A stretch of DNA of 64,000 nucleotides from Prevotellaceae bacterium UBA4332 (GCA_002394365.1 DGTQ01000014.1:1-64000); one strand, 5' to 3'. Counted from the stretch's first letter, positions 1 to 8,746 are shown. Numbers and translations: made by a program. Notes: a model not told the origin generated them from the letters alone.

Positions 1-929
1 ACCTGACAATCAAGATTAAACAACTGCTTACATACTTCAAAAGCTAATTTGAAGTGATAGAATGCATCGAATTCATCAATGAAGACAAAGGAAGCCTGGC
101 CCATCTTCTTTAACCAGAAATATAGGAGCTTTAAGGACTGAGTTCCAGTAGAAGCAATAAGGTCGAAAGCTATACTTCCGTTTCCTATCTTGCAAAACAG
201 CATCTTATCTGTTTCCTTAGTTGGAACGAACTCGAACTTTTGCCCGCTCACATTCTCAAGAAAAGCTGAAAAGTCGTTCACCAAATTATTCTTGATAATA
301 TATTCATCCAAAATGGTGACCATATTGTCAAATCCCATGTACTCATTGACTTTTAGACATCTAAACCAAAGCATAGTATCAACAAAATCACGCATCTGAA
401 TCAGGTAGTGATCTTTCGTAAGTGGATAAGAAGTCAGCAGATAATTTACAATTGATATGCCATTCGCATTCATCTGCAAATTACGTTTTGCATCTTTGTT
501 AATCGGGAACTGCTTTTCGTCTATTGTCAAAGAATTCATTGTGCGTTTGAAGATTTCCACGCCATCAACGACTAGTGCTTCTTTGACGAGTACACCAATC
601 ACATTCTTTGAATATTGGTATTCTACTTCCTGGTTTTTGAATTTGAATGTGTATTCAAAATCGACATTCTGGGAAATGTCACCACCATAAACGAAATTTT
701 GGTAATATTCGGGCTTTTTGAATTTCTGAGTTAGATGATTTACAATATCAAATAAGGCCAAGCTGAAGTTTGTTTTGCCTGACCCATTTGGGCCATAGAT
801 AATACCATTTTTAACGACGCCATCTTTGATTGCGTATGTGTTAAACGAATAATTACTTGGATGAGACAAATTCCACTCAATTCTTTCTGCGAAGCCTCGG
901 AAGTTTTTTACGGCAAATTTGGTAAGCAT
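1..929 (-). CDS. AAA_15/COG1106-type ATPase, 3' end beyond window
   Basis: This is a P-loop ATPase whose C-terminus lies beyond base 1; about 309 residues are visible. Translation from the ATG at 929 gives a Walker A GPNGSGKT at about residues 46-53, directly after an N-terminal strand and FRGF motif as in SMC/RecF-like ATPases. A Walker B-like FVFIDEFD lies at about residues 279-286. This short-spaced layout is typical of the COG1106 (AAA_15) family, which is common in abortive-infection and other phage-defence modules (AbiL, retron and RloA/RloB-like systems). It sits at the far end of a mobilizable element, behind the relaxase, where cargo genes are usual. A partner gene, for example RloB-like, would lie to the left, outside the window, so the defence role is inference. 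A good promoter precedes it. Confidence 0.75.
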   Translation of the reverse strand, partial: MLTKFAVKNFRGFAERIEWNLSHPSNYSFNTYAIKDGVVKNGIIYGPNGSGKTNFSLALFDIVNHLTQKFKKPEYYQNFVYGGDISQNVDFEYTFKFKNQEVEYQYSKNVIGVLVKEALVVDGVEIFKRTMNSLTIDEKQFPINKDAKRNLQMNANGISIVNYLLTSYPLTKDHYLIQMRDFVDTMLWFRCLKVNEYMGFDNMVTILDEYIIKNNLVNDFSAFLENVSGQKFEFVPTKETDKMLFCKIGNGSIAFDLIASTGTQSLKLLYFWLKKMGQASFVFIDEFDAFYHFKLAFEVCKQLFNLDCQ

Positions 930-955
930 AACTATTTTCTTTTGTAATTCTGCTG

Positions 956-988
956 CAAATATACAAATATTATTCTATATTCCGCAAA
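956..988 (-). promoter_or_regulatory. Bacteroidetes-type promoter of the AAA ATPase gene
   Basis: On the minus strand a -33 TTTG (988-985) is followed after 21 bp by a -7 TATATTTG (963-956), matching the Bacteroidetes consensus TTTG-N19-21-TAnnTTTG. The -33 box lies inside an imperfect inverted repeat (TTCCG...CGGAA, about 980-1000) that could be an operator. The ATG at 929 is about 27 bp downstream of the -7 box. Confidence 0.7.
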
Positions 989-1353
989 TTTTTTACGGAA
1001 AAAATAACATTTATTGTGCCAAAAGCACTAAAAATGATAAAAATGGCATATTAATATAGCCAAGTTGTGTTGTAATCATTTATCTGACACACCAACAAAT
1101 AGAAAAAGGCAGAAATCGGAAACATGTTGACCAAGATGAGAGAAAGATTATCATCAACAAGAAAAAGGGCAACATATATCAGTATGGTAGCTCTTAAAAA
1201 CGAAAAATAGGAGCGGTTTAAGAGGAATTCTTCATAATTCCCTTACATAGGGCATTCTTCAAAAAATAGTTTACGTAGCGTTACGCAATATTTACGTGAG
1301 ATTTAGACGAGTTAAGACGGAATCTAAGACGAAAGGGAAATAGAAAAGGTATT
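989..1353. other. AT-rich gap between ATPase cargo and relaxase gene
   Basis: No convincing reading frame is visible in this stretch. It is AT-rich and separates the cargo gene from the mobilization module, so it may be the junction at which cargo was gained. I see no tRNA and no clear inverted repeat ends. Confidence 0.4.
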
Positions 1354-1383
1354 GAGCGGATCTGTATTTTCACAGAACCGCTC
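1354..1383 (-). terminator. Hairpin after relaxase gene
   Basis: GAGCGG...CTGT...ACAG...CCGCTC forms a stem with a small internal loop a few bases past the relaxase stop codon. The T-run on the minus strand is weak (CCTTTTC about 10 bp downstream), so termination may be partial. Confidence 0.5.
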
Positions 1384-1389
1384 GATGCT

Positions 1390-3843
1390 TTATACGCTAA
1401 GCCCATTGCTATAACTCTGGCCATATAGTTCCCCTGTGCGCAGTTCTTCAAGCGCTTCGTAGGTACCATTACGCCATCCACTCCGTATGCTGGTGATAGC
1501 TTCATTCCAAATTTCGTCGCACAACTGCTTGCGATCACCACCATCGAAGAGAATAAAGGTTTCAATGGTATCTGCTTGTTCTTGATTCAGATGCCGTTGA
1601 TATGAATTGTTACCCATTTCCACGAGGGCGGCAACAGCAGAGTTGAATAGTTCTGTCCGCTGCTCCTTACGGGCCATTTCCTCACGATATGCCTCCCACG
1701 TACCGTCTGCAATACGCATGGCATCTTCACGAAGCGGTTCCAGCTTTGTTAAGTCGACTGTCCAGCTTTCATCTTCGTCAAGCTCTGCAAAAACTCTTGC
1801 CCACGTAAAAGCGTCACTGACGTATAACTTGCGCCCTTCTATTGTAGGCTCGGCACCAAAAATCGCAGATTTCAGTTCTTCCATGATGTCTCTGGCGAAT
1901 TCTTTCAGCTCAGCCTTCCAATGGTCGATGATAATTTTGACTACCTTTTTAAAGTTGAGTGAGAACATGGCAAGAATCATTTCCTTGATTTCCTTCATGT
2001 GACGCTTATGAGCTACTTCTGCCTTACGTCGTTCATCACGTTCTTTTGTGCGAGCCAACTTCTCATCTTCCAGTTCCTTCTTTTTCTTTTCAAACTGCTC
2101 CAACAGATACCTTTGATATTCAACGTTAGTGAGCTGTCTCTTGCTGCTTGACCACACAACAGGGGAACCGTCCTCATGTCGGGCCAGTTTCTCCCTTTCC
2201 CATGATTGCTTGTAATTCTCAGATTCAGTAGTCATTTGAGTAATTTTAGCAGAAAGTTCGGAATTCCGTTTCTTGACAAGTTTGTAGTCGCCATCAAGAA
2301 CTGTGTTCTCAGACTCCAGCTCCACAATCCTCTTCTTTAATTGTTCGTTCTCCTTGATGGTATGTGCTATCACGGCCTTGGCCTCACGATATAGTTCCTT
2401 TCCGAAAGTGGTGATAGCCTTCTTGTAAGCATTGTCGATGCCGTTGGCTCCAAAAAGTTCGTTCTCCAGGTTACTAACAATGTCCTTCACAGCCTTAGTC
2501 TTCTGTCCGCGCCACTGCTTCTGCGTAACATACATAACATTTAATGGGGCATTGATTGTTGAAACGATGTCATTGATAGCCTTTGTGAATAGTTGTTGAA
2601 AGGTACGGCCGTCATCAAACTCAATTTCGGTTAGACTCGGGTATTCCAGAGTCTTTTCGTCTATGAGAACTGCGCCCCACTTTTCAAGATCAGCTTTAGC
2701 CTGTTCTACTTTCCGATTAATGTCGTTAGTAGACTGCTCCAATCGTCGTCTCTGCCGATTACCCTCTTCTATTGCTGAAGCATTCTCTCTCTTGGCCGTT
2801 TCCTGCTGCTCTAACACCTTATTATTCATAGTAATAGTATTACTCTGTGTATCGATAGTGGCATCGTTAGCGGTAATAGTCGTTTCTTGCTGGCCAATGG
2901 TTGTCGCATTGTTGGTGATGGTATTCACCTGATTTTGAATAATCTCGCTATTTGCTTTCTTATTAGCCTCCTGCTCCTCTACTTTCTTTTCAACAGCTAT
3001 AAGTTGGCCATTAATCTGCTGGAGGATCCACTCTGCAGGCGGAACTCTATTCAGAGTGCTACCTTCAATACCTCGGCGCAGACCGAATGGTGCCATAGCT
3101 TTAGCATAATCTGTCTGCCAACGTTTCATGGCTTGAGGATGACAGAGATCCTTGGCAGATAGACGAGCAGTAACCTCCTGCTTCTTATAGGTACGCTTCT
3201 TAACAACGGCACGACCTTTTTCATCAAGGATAATGTTACCGTTCTTATCGGTCTCATACTGTCGGATTGGATTTCCATTCTCATCGAATTTGGGCTTTTC
3301 TTTTCGAGGTTTGGGTGGCTCATGTGTGATGGGAACCACTGTAACATGCAGGTGAGGTGTCGTCTCATCCATGTGTAGAACAGCAGACACTACATTCTTT
3401 TCTCCAAACTCTTTCTTGAACCAGTCAAGTGTTGCGTCAATCCATGCGTCAAGTTTACCATCGGCTTCAAACTGCTTCATGGTATCCTCATCAGAGCTAC
3501 AGATGAAGCATAATGCTATAACAGCATCAGACTTGACCTTTCTTGTCTTCTTGGCAGACTTGCCTTTCTCCTTCTTTTCTTTCTTGTCGGTAGCCTCGCG
3601 TGAGAATCCCTCTTCTTTGAGACGATTCCAAATGGCCTGTGTTCTTCCGACCTTAGATGCAATTGCAATACATTCACGGTTAAGATAGGTACGTGAATCG
3701 TCACGGACGCTCTTCGGACGGAATGTTACCATCTTATCTACGCTTGCATCGTAAACCACTCTGTCTATGTGAGCAGAGAGTCCTCCGGCATTGCCGGTCT
3801 GTTTGTCCATTGTAAGGACTACAAATCTATCTCCTTTAGCCAT
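1390..3843 (-). CDS. MobV-family relaxase (Mob/Pre)
   Basis: This is a DNA relaxase that would nick the element at oriT and lead the strand into the conjugation channel of a helper element. The N-terminal domain carries the MobV signature HMDETTPHLH (residues 157-166), whose His/Asp/Glu residues form the metal and catalytic centre in Pfam Mob_Pre proteins. A basic Lys-rich stretch lies at about 85-105. After about residue 280 the protein is mostly coiled coil, with six exact heptads at 308-349 and further charged coils to about 640. At 817 residues it is longer than typical plasmid MobV proteins (about 400-500), because of this tail. It starts right beside the oriT-like region, as is usual for self-recognising relaxases. 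No coupling protein or type IV secretion gene is visible, so the element is mobilizable, not self-transmissible, within this window. Confidence 0.93.
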   Translation of the reverse strand: MAKGDRFVVLTMDKQTGNAGGLSAHIDRVVYDASVDKMVTFRPKSVRDDSRTYLNRECIAIASKVGRTQAIWNRLKEEGFSREATDKKEKKEKGKSAKKTRKVKSDAVIALCFICSSDEDTMKQFEADGKLDAWIDATLDWFKKEFGEKNVVSAVLHMDETTPHLHVTVVPITHEPPKPRKEKPKFDENGNPIRQYETDKNGNIILDEKGRAVVKKRTYKKQEVTARLSAKDLCHPQAMKRWQTDYAKAMAPFGLRRGIEGSTLNRVPPAEWILQQINGQLIAVEKKVEEQEANKKANSEIIQNQVNTITNNATTIGQQETTITANDATIDTQSNTITMNNKVLEQQETAKRENASAIEEGNRQRRRLEQSTNDINRKVEQAKADLEKWGAVLIDEKTLEYPSLTEIEFDDGRTFQQLFTKAINDIVSTINAPLNVMYVTQKQWRGQKTKAVKDIVSNLENELFGANGIDNAYKKAITTFGKELYREAKAVIAHTIKENEQLKKRIVELESENTVLDGDYKLVKKRNSELSAKITQMTTESENYKQSWEREKLARHEDGSPVVWSSSKRQLTNVEYQRYLLEQFEKKKKELEDEKLARTKERDERRKAEVAHKRHMKEIKEMILAMFSLNFKKVVKIIIDHWKAELKEFARDIMEELKSAIFGAEPTIEGRKLYVSDAFTWARVFAELDEDESWTVDLTKLEPLREDAMRIADGTWEAYREEMARKEQRTELFNSAVAALVEMGNNSYQRHLNQEQADTIETFILFDGGDRKQLCDEIWNEAITSIRSGWRNGTYEALEELRTGELYGQSYSNGLSV

Positions 3844-4217
3844 AAGTAAAAATATTAATGTGAATTATAGGATCCAGAGACTTTCCCTGGCCAGAGTTCT
3901 TAGAGGTGGAGGCCTCTGAGCGGGGCGGTCAAGGGGGAGGGTCACCCCCTTGCGAGGTTTCCAAAGGGCAAGCAGCCCTTGTGAGTTCTCAGGGCAGCGC
4001 CTTGAGTGGTGGGTGCAGGGAGAAATCACTCCCTGCTGGGGAATCCAAGGGGGTAAGCCCCGTGGCTTATTTACCTATATTTAGCGAGCATGCTCGCGAC
4101 GGTTTGTGTGCCATGCACATGAACCGGAAATTTAGGTATAATAAGCTACACCATTATTTCGCATGGTCGCTTCTGCCCGTAGCGTTTCAGTTGCTGCCTG
4201 TAGGTTTGCGTTCTTTA
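3844..4217. other. Candidate origin of transfer (oriT)
   Basis: This 374-bp gap between the relaxase and the winged-helix gene is clearly more GC-rich than the flanks and full of inverted repeats. Visible examples are GGGGGAGGGTCACCCCC (about 3933-3950), a 14-bp perfect palindrome GCGAGCATGCTCGC (4084-4097), and GGGGGTAAGCCCC (about 4049-4061). MobV relaxases usually nick directly upstream of their own gene, so position and structure fit oriT. The 172-residue plus-strand reading frame crossing it looks non-coding. The nick site itself is not identified. Confidence 0.6.
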
Positions 4218-5012
4218 TTAAATCGGCTTATTCTTGAAGCGCTTTCTGATACTATAAAATACAAACTTGCGACATTCAGCTTCGTCATGTTCAGTGACCT
4301 CCTGTCTTTCCTGGTAATCGAAGAATTCTTCTATGGCCTTCACCAATCTGGCATTGTCCAATTCAATACCATTTTTGGCAAGCTGCTCCCTCAACTCTTC
4401 CTGCCATTTCTTATCATCGAGTAGTTTCTTACGAAGTACGGTCATCGACAACATTTGTGACGATGATTGAGGCTCTTCTTTTGAAACCTGCTGAGACAAC
4501 TCTTCTTCTGTATGTTGCGGCATAACTTGGGACTGCTCTTGAGTCAGAATACCAACATTCTCCTGAATCTGTTCATGGGTCAATTCACAGGGCTGATCCT
4601 GAGTCGGGTTCTGCGTCTCTATTTGAGTATCTTCTTGCGATTCCTTTTGCGGCATTACTGGAGTGCCCTCAGAAGTCAAGTCGTGTGTTGCCTCTTGTGT
4701 CGAATCATGGTCTATATTAACGGAGTCATTCTTTCCAAGAACAAGGGAGTATAGGGCAGGTCTTCCCTTGCCCTCTCCCTTAGTGTAGGTAATCAACCCT
4801 CGTTCCATGAGACCTTCACGCGCGTCGACAATACTCTGCTTACTGATACCTGTATAGGCTATCAACAACTGAGTTGGCACTTTAAACGGCATCGCCCACC
4901 GCTGTCGTTCAGCTTCGAACAATAGATAAAACATTAATGTCGTCTCACTCGGTGAGCATGGCTCATATACATTCTGAGACCAGAAATGGTTCATACATTC
5001 GATGATGTTCAT
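4218..5012 (-). CDS. Winged-helix replication/mobilization-type protein
   Basis: The product has 264 residues. Residues 1-95 look like a winged helix-turn-helix domain of the sort found in plasmid and phage replication initiators (LIAYTGISKQSIVDAREGL as recognition region, then GLITYTKGEGKG). Residues about 100-185 are a low-complexity linker rich in Thr, Gln and Glu. Residues about 190-264 are a helical domain (WQEELREQLAKNGIEL, then ECRKFVFYSIRKRF). The start overlaps the end of the upstream DUF3853 gene by 4 bp (ATGA), so the two are translationally coupled. Such pairs are common in Bacteroidetes mobilizable elements, where they are thought to help excision, replication or relaxosome function. 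The exact role here is inference. Confidence 0.65.
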   Translation of the reverse strand: MNIIECMNHFWSQNVYEPCSPSETTLMFYLLFEAERQRWAMPFKVPTQLLIAYTGISKQSIVDAREGLMERGLITYTKGEGKGRPALYSLVLGKNDSVNIDHDSTQEATHDLTSEGTPVMPQKESQEDTQIETQNPTQDQPCELTHEQIQENVGILTQEQSQVMPQHTEEELSQQVSKEEPQSSSQMLSMTVLRKKLLDDKKWQEELREQLAKNGIELDNARLVKAIEEFFDYQERQEVTEHDEAECRKFVFYSIRKRFKNKPI

Positions 5013-5476
5013 GGCTCATTCACTTTATATCCATTTTCCTTAACCAGTTGCAAAGCCAGATCGGCATCAACGAGAATCTTACGGTTTACTTGAGTAATAG
5101 CCTCGTCAATGATGCCACTCTTCTTGATGCGTTGGGCCGTAGATTTGCTACATCCGAAGAGCGTAGCAATACCTTGATAGCCCTGCACATATCTTTTCTG
5201 AGAAGTTGGCTTCACTTCCACACAAGAGAAACTCTCCATGAGAACATGCTTGAGCATGTACTCGTGATCTTTGCCACTGAACTGCCAGAGGGGCTTCTCC
5301 AACAGTTCTTCATATTCCATATCCTGTCCTATATTGAAAGCCTTACTGATAAGACTAAAGGGAGCAGGATTCACCATGCGCCCTGTAGCAACATTGCCGA
5401 GGAGCATCTTGCCTACAGCCTCATATAAAGAGGTATTGGCATCTTTTTCCTTAGATATTCTATTTTTATGTGTCAT
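5009..5476 (-). CDS. DUF3853-family DNA-binding protein
   Basis: The 155-residue product ends with a helix-turn-helix of the DUF3853 type: YQGIATLFGCSKSTAQRIK at about 102-120, followed by SGIIDEAITQ and KILVDADLAL. This module resembles excisionase/MerR-like binding domains and is found almost only in Bacteroidetes mobile elements beside integrases and mob genes. The N-terminal 60 residues are variable, with an aromatic PLWQFS motif typical of the family. It is the first gene of a two-gene unit with the winged-helix protein. A role in excision control or initiation is likely but not shown by the sequence. Confidence 0.8.
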   Translation of the reverse strand: MTHKNRISKEKDANTSLYEAVGKMLLGNVATGRMVNPAPFSLISKAFNIGQDMEYEELLEKPLWQFSGKDHEYMLKHVLMESFSCVEVKPTSQKRYVQGYQGIATLFGCSKSTAQRIKKSGIIDEAITQVNRKILVDADLALQLVKENGYKVNEP

Positions 5477-5568
5477 TTTTACCAGCTATAGGTTTATTAC
5501 TGTGTCATACGGAATCACCGAATGACGTTGACAACTCACATGCATCTATACGAGCTCGGATGCAGTTG

Positions 5569-5576
5569 CAAAGGTA
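5569..5576 (-). promoter_or_regulatory. -7 box of DUF3853 operon
   Basis: TACCTTTG on the minus strand matches TAnnTTTG and lies about 93 bp upstream of the DUF3853 start. No good -33 TTTG is seen at the right distance. Confidence 0.5.
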
Positions 5577-5651
5577 CTTTTTTGAAAATAAATGAGGGGT
5601 TGTATATACCAAGAGCAATTAAGCCAACCCTTTCTTAATGCTTGTTAACAC

Positions 5652-5692
5652 AAAAAAACGGGTAAGACAGTTTCAAATAGCCTCTTACCCGT
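5652..5692 (-). terminator. Terminator after the integrase operon
   Basis: On the minus strand the stem ACGGGTAAGA/TCTTACCCGT with a 15-base loop is followed by a run of seven T. It lies 27 bp past the stop of the 415-residue gene. Confidence 0.85.
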
Positions 5693-5718
5693 TCATTTCT
5701 ATACTCAGTTATAACCTA

Positions 5719-6966
5719 CTAATCCTGGTCAATCGCAGTAAATAGCGGTAGCCATTTCTTGATGACCTTGCGAGCCTTTTTCCATTTAATCGTATTGTAC
5801 TCCTTGTACAACTTGTATTTCGTGTCGTCAAGGAGAATATTGGCATGTACCAACAGCTCAGAATACCTTGCCTGTGGTTTAGTCAGTCCCTTAATGTCTG
5901 CCAAAGGATAGGCTTCTACCAATGAACGATGGAAAGCCTCGTAATCTCTGCATGATATATGGCCAGAAACTATCAACGAGTAAAACAAGTAAGCCAAGGA
6001 AACTGTTTCCTGCTCTTCCTCCAAAAACTGCTCAATCAGTTGAGTCACGGCTTTCTTGTTCCCGATACACAGTTCTTCCAACGTTCTGAAATCGGCCTTT
6101 CTTCCACCTTTCCCCTTTGTCTTTGCGAGTGTAGAATCAATAATCTCTGCTGTTTCTTCATCTTCTTCCTGGCGTAGTTCTTTCCATTCTGCCTTAGAGT
6201 TGTAGCCATGAGAAACGCTCGAACTGACGAAGCTCCTTGTCAGGTTGTCTGCCATCATCTGGAAATCATATCCCAAATTGGCATTGCTGATGATTTCCGT
6301 AAGCTTCTTCTGCATCTTCAATAGTCCTTTGTCGAAAATCATGAAATAGCTTACAGAATAAGCAAGGTTATAGTTTTGCTTACGCTTGTTTATCAGATTC
6401 TCTATCAGTTTTGGCACAGAAATCAGAGCGATAGACATTATTGTATAAACGAATATTCTCAGAGTCTCTTCATCATTACCATCTTCTGTGAACATATTTA
6501 CAATGTAATTTCTGGCCCTCTTGGGAATACCATCAAAAAACAAGTCAGACATCTTTTTCGAAAACAAGACTTCTCCAGAGTCCATTTTTTCAGGATTGCT
6601 GTTTGAGTGCAACTTTACTTCTCCTGTTGACAAATCGACGCCAAAGCAATTATCCCCTTCAAGGCATGTGTCCAAAACCGTTTCGTATTTGTCCAATAGA
6701 CTTGGAGTTTGCATATCGTCTGTATTCGCAAAGAAGTAGCTCCATACCTTTTCTGTCTCTTTGGGAATATTGTCTGCAAACACTCTGAAAAGCTTTGAGG
6801 CAAAATCGATGTTCGTTATAGACATCTTTTCGAAGTTCCTTAGAAACTTCTGATATGTGCTGACGTTGTTGTTATGCCAGGAATTTACTTTCTCCCTTAT
6901 AGAGAAATTAATCCTCTGATCAATTTTGTCGACCTTTGATAAATCGACGCCATATCCCTTTTTCAT
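5719..6966 (-). CDS. Unknown protein co-transcribed with integrase
   Basis: I do not recognise this 415-residue protein with confidence. It begins 2 bp after the integrase stop, so it is in the same operon. It has no signal peptide. It is mostly helical, with a hydrophobic stretch at about 170-190 (FVYTIMSIALISVPKL), a charged Gly/Lys patch near 285 (KTKGKGGRK) and a basic C-terminus. The general look, helical with IPKETEKVW-like motifs near the N-terminus, recalls DUF6043-type proteins of Bacteroidetes mobile elements, but this is a weak resemblance. Possible roles are recombination accessory or cargo. It is a real gene judging from its length, its operon position and the terminator behind it. 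Confidence 0.75.
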   Translation of the reverse strand: MKKGYGVDLSKVDKIDQRINFSIREKVNSWHNNNVSTYQKFLRNFEKMSITNIDFASKLFRVFADNIPKETEKVWSYFFANTDDMQTPSLLDKYETVLDTCLEGDNCFGVDLSTGEVKLHSNSNPEKMDSGEVLFSKKMSDLFFDGIPKRARNYIVNMFTEDGNDEETLRIFVYTIMSIALISVPKLIENLINKRKQNYNLAYSVSYFMIFDKGLLKMQKKLTEIISNANLGYDFQMMADNLTRSFVSSSVSHGYNSKAEWKELRQEEDEETAEIIDSTLAKTKGKGGRKADFRTLEELCIGNKKAVTQLIEQFLEEEQETVSLAYLFYSLIVSGHISCRDYEAFHRSLVEAYPLADIKGLTKPQARYSELLVHANILLDDTKYKLYKEYNTIKWKKARKVIKKWLPLFTAIDQD

Positions 6967-6968
6967 CT

Positions 6969-8495
6969 CTATGCTTTCTTTCTTGTCTTTTTTGCCAAGC
7001 GGACTTTCTCTGCTATGCGGTCTGCCTGTTCACTCACACCCACCTTGATATAGTTCTCAAACACTTTTTCGCTCTGGTGTCCGCTCATGGCCATCATCTC
7101 ACGTGTATTAAAGATTCCTTGCTTGTAGAGGTTGGTTATTCCGCTACGACGGGCAGTATGGGTGGAAATCAAATCATACTTTGGCATGATGACTTCACCA
7201 TGACTATTACGCTCGAACAAAGGAGAGCCATTATGCTCCTGGGCATATTTCTTCAACTTGCCATACTGACTACGCTCACTATCATTGAGTTTCATGCCTT
7301 TCTCAACTTTCTTGCCCCATTTTATAAAGTTCTCTTCACTCTGCTTCTGGCGCATGTCAATCTGCGTAACATATTTCTCTGCCAAAGAAGGAACATCTTC
7401 AGACAATTGCTTTAGTATTTGCTTCAGATGATGGTTCATTGTGCGTTTATCGACTGATGGGAACCGATAATCATACTTATCACAGATTCTAAACATTCTG
7501 TCATCGAGTATCGGCACTTCAATATATGTGCCCGTCTTTTGCTGGAACAGACTTATTATAGGCGTTCCACGGTTAGTAGTCTTGAAATTGTCGCGTGTAA
7601 AACAACCGTAATCTGAAAAACGCTGGCATGAGAATATGCCAAGGAGGAACAAGTCGCGGACTTCGGCATCCTTTCCTGCCAAGGGCATCTCATAGAGTGA
7701 ATTGACTTCTTCATCAGTAAGATACAGCTCTGCACGCTTCTCATTGGCTTTCACAGTACGTTCTTTCCAGACTTTAAGGGAAACAGCATTGCTGTTGATT
7801 CCCTCTTCAGCTGCAAGATTGCAGAGTTTGCGGAAACAAATGACATTTTTGGATATGGTCTTTGGCATCATACCTTTCTTTTCCAAGAACGTATAAAACC
7901 TATCAGCAAACGGCTTGGTAATCTCATCGAATGTCATGCCAGTAGGAGTATATTCTCTTAGGTACTTTCCGAAACCAGCCCATATAGTAATAGTAGATTT
8001 TTCGTAGTGCTCACCATTGTGATGAAGGATGTCCCTGTTACGAATGCCCTCCAAGAAATACTCATAAAAACCTACAATGGACTTCATGGCCCGCTTCTTT
8101 CGTTCTTTCCGCTCAGTTTCTTCCTGCTGTCTCATTTCTATGATATCTTTCATGACAATCTTCTCTACAGCAGAATTAAGAATCATTGAGTTGTGAGAGG
8201 AATTGCCATCCTCGATGTCATAATGCATACCGTCAATGTCAATACCGTTGACAATGACATCATTAATGGAGGCTTCTATCAAGTCAAGCTTATCAGAAAG
8301 GACTTTTCCGTCCTTCGTCTGGCGAAAGGTCTCCCATAACTTAGGTGATTTGTTTACCCGAATCCATGTCTGGATATCTACAGGAATATTAGTACATACT
8401 AATGCACGAATATTAGGAGTACGCTTGCGTACCTCTATATATAAGCTCGCTCGACCTTTCGTTTCTTTCGTCCGCAAAAAGAATTTCTTTGCCAT
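6969..8495 (-). CDS. Tyrosine recombinase (integrase) of the element
   Basis: This is a site-specific recombinase that would integrate and excise the element. I chose the ATG at 8495 (MAKKFFLRTKETKGRASLY), giving 508 residues; an upstream in-frame ATG at 8558 would run through the -7 box and adds an unlikely N-terminus. The domains are: N-terminal arm-binding domain (about 1-90); SAM-like core-binding domain (about 140-250); catalytic domain (about 265-485). Catalytic residues are visible: R292 in CQRFSDY, K320 in QQKTGTY, H446 and R449 in HTARRS, H473 in SGHQS and the nucleophile Y482 in FENYIKV. The gene faces away from the adjacent att site, the usual layout for integrases that use tRNA 3' ends. 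Confidence 0.95.
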   Translation of the reverse strand: MAKKFFLRTKETKGRASLYIEVRKRTPNIRALVCTNIPVDIQTWIRVNKSPKLWETFRQTKDGKVLSDKLDLIEASINDVIVNGIDIDGMHYDIEDGNSSHNSMILNSAVEKIVMKDIIEMRQQEETERKERKKRAMKSIVGFYEYFLEGIRNRDILHHNGEHYEKSTITIWAGFGKYLREYTPTGMTFDEITKPFADRFYTFLEKKGMMPKTISKNVICFRKLCNLAAEEGINSNAVSLKVWKERTVKANEKRAELYLTDEEVNSLYEMPLAGKDAEVRDLFLLGIFSCQRFSDYGCFTRDNFKTTNRGTPIISLFQQKTGTYIEVPILDDRMFRICDKYDYRFPSVDKRTMNHHLKQILKQLSEDVPSLAEKYVTQIDMRQKQSEENFIKWGKKVEKGMKLNDSERSQYGKLKKYAQEHNGSPLFERNSHGEVIMPKYDLISTHTARRSGITNLYKQGIFNTREMMAMSGHQSEKVFENYIKVGVSEQADRIAEKVRLAKKTRKKA

Positions 8496-8522
8496 AATCT
8501 TTCCGTTTAAACAAACACGGTG

Positions 8523-8530
8523 CAAAGATA
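8523..8530 (-). promoter_or_regulatory. -7 box of integrase operon
   Basis: TATCTTTG on the minus strand, 28 bp upstream of the integrase start at 8495. No clear -33 TTTG lies at 19-21 bp. Confidence 0.6.
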
Positions 8531-8546
8531 CGAATAAAAATTCAAA

Positions 8547-8568
8547 TTGATGGAACATTGATGGAACA
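8547..8568. repeat. Tandem 11-bp repeat upstream of integrase
   Basis: TTGATGGAACA occurs twice head to tail (8547-8557, 8558-8568), between the integrase promoter and the att site. It could be arm-type integrase binding sites or an operator; this is inference from position only. Confidence 0.55.
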
Positions 8569-8682
8569 TTTTTGAGTTTTTGTGACTTTTCAAAAATGTC
8601 AATAAATCTGAATTATTTTATAACTTACTGATATACAGTATATATATAAAGTTATTTGGATTATTCAAAAACCACTAAATCC

Positions 8683-8704
8683 GTTCGAGTCCCACCGGGC
8701 ACCC
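8683..8704 (+). other. Attachment site: tRNA 3'-end fragment
   Basis: GTTCGAGTCCCACCGGGCAC and the following CC are the T-loop, T-stem 3' half and acceptor 3' half of a tRNA, but no tRNA body lies upstream (the 5' partner of the T-stem is missing). This is what remains on the distal side when an element integrates into a tRNA 3' end. The intact tRNA should lie past the left end of the element, outside the window. The tRNA would start GTGCCCG; I cannot name its amino acid from the fragment. Confidence 0.8.
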
Positions 8705-8710
8705 TAAAAG

Positions 8711-8740
8711 AGACATCGCTGAAAAGCAATGTCTTTTTTT
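8711..8740 (+). terminator. Former tRNA terminator
   Basis: AGACAT-CGCT/AGCA-ATGTCT hairpin followed by TTTTTTT, directly behind the tRNA 3'-end fragment. It is probably the original terminator of the tRNA gene. Confidence 0.8.
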
Positions 8741-8746
8741 GTGAGC

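Noticed and set aside
1281..1565. 94-residue minus-strand frame at the end of the relaxase gene
   Set aside because: Overlaps the relaxase C-terminus in another frame and the terminator; no support.
3906..4424. 172-residue plus-strand gene over the oriT region
   Set aside because: It runs through hairpins and into the winged-helix gene on the other strand; its composition is not protein-like.
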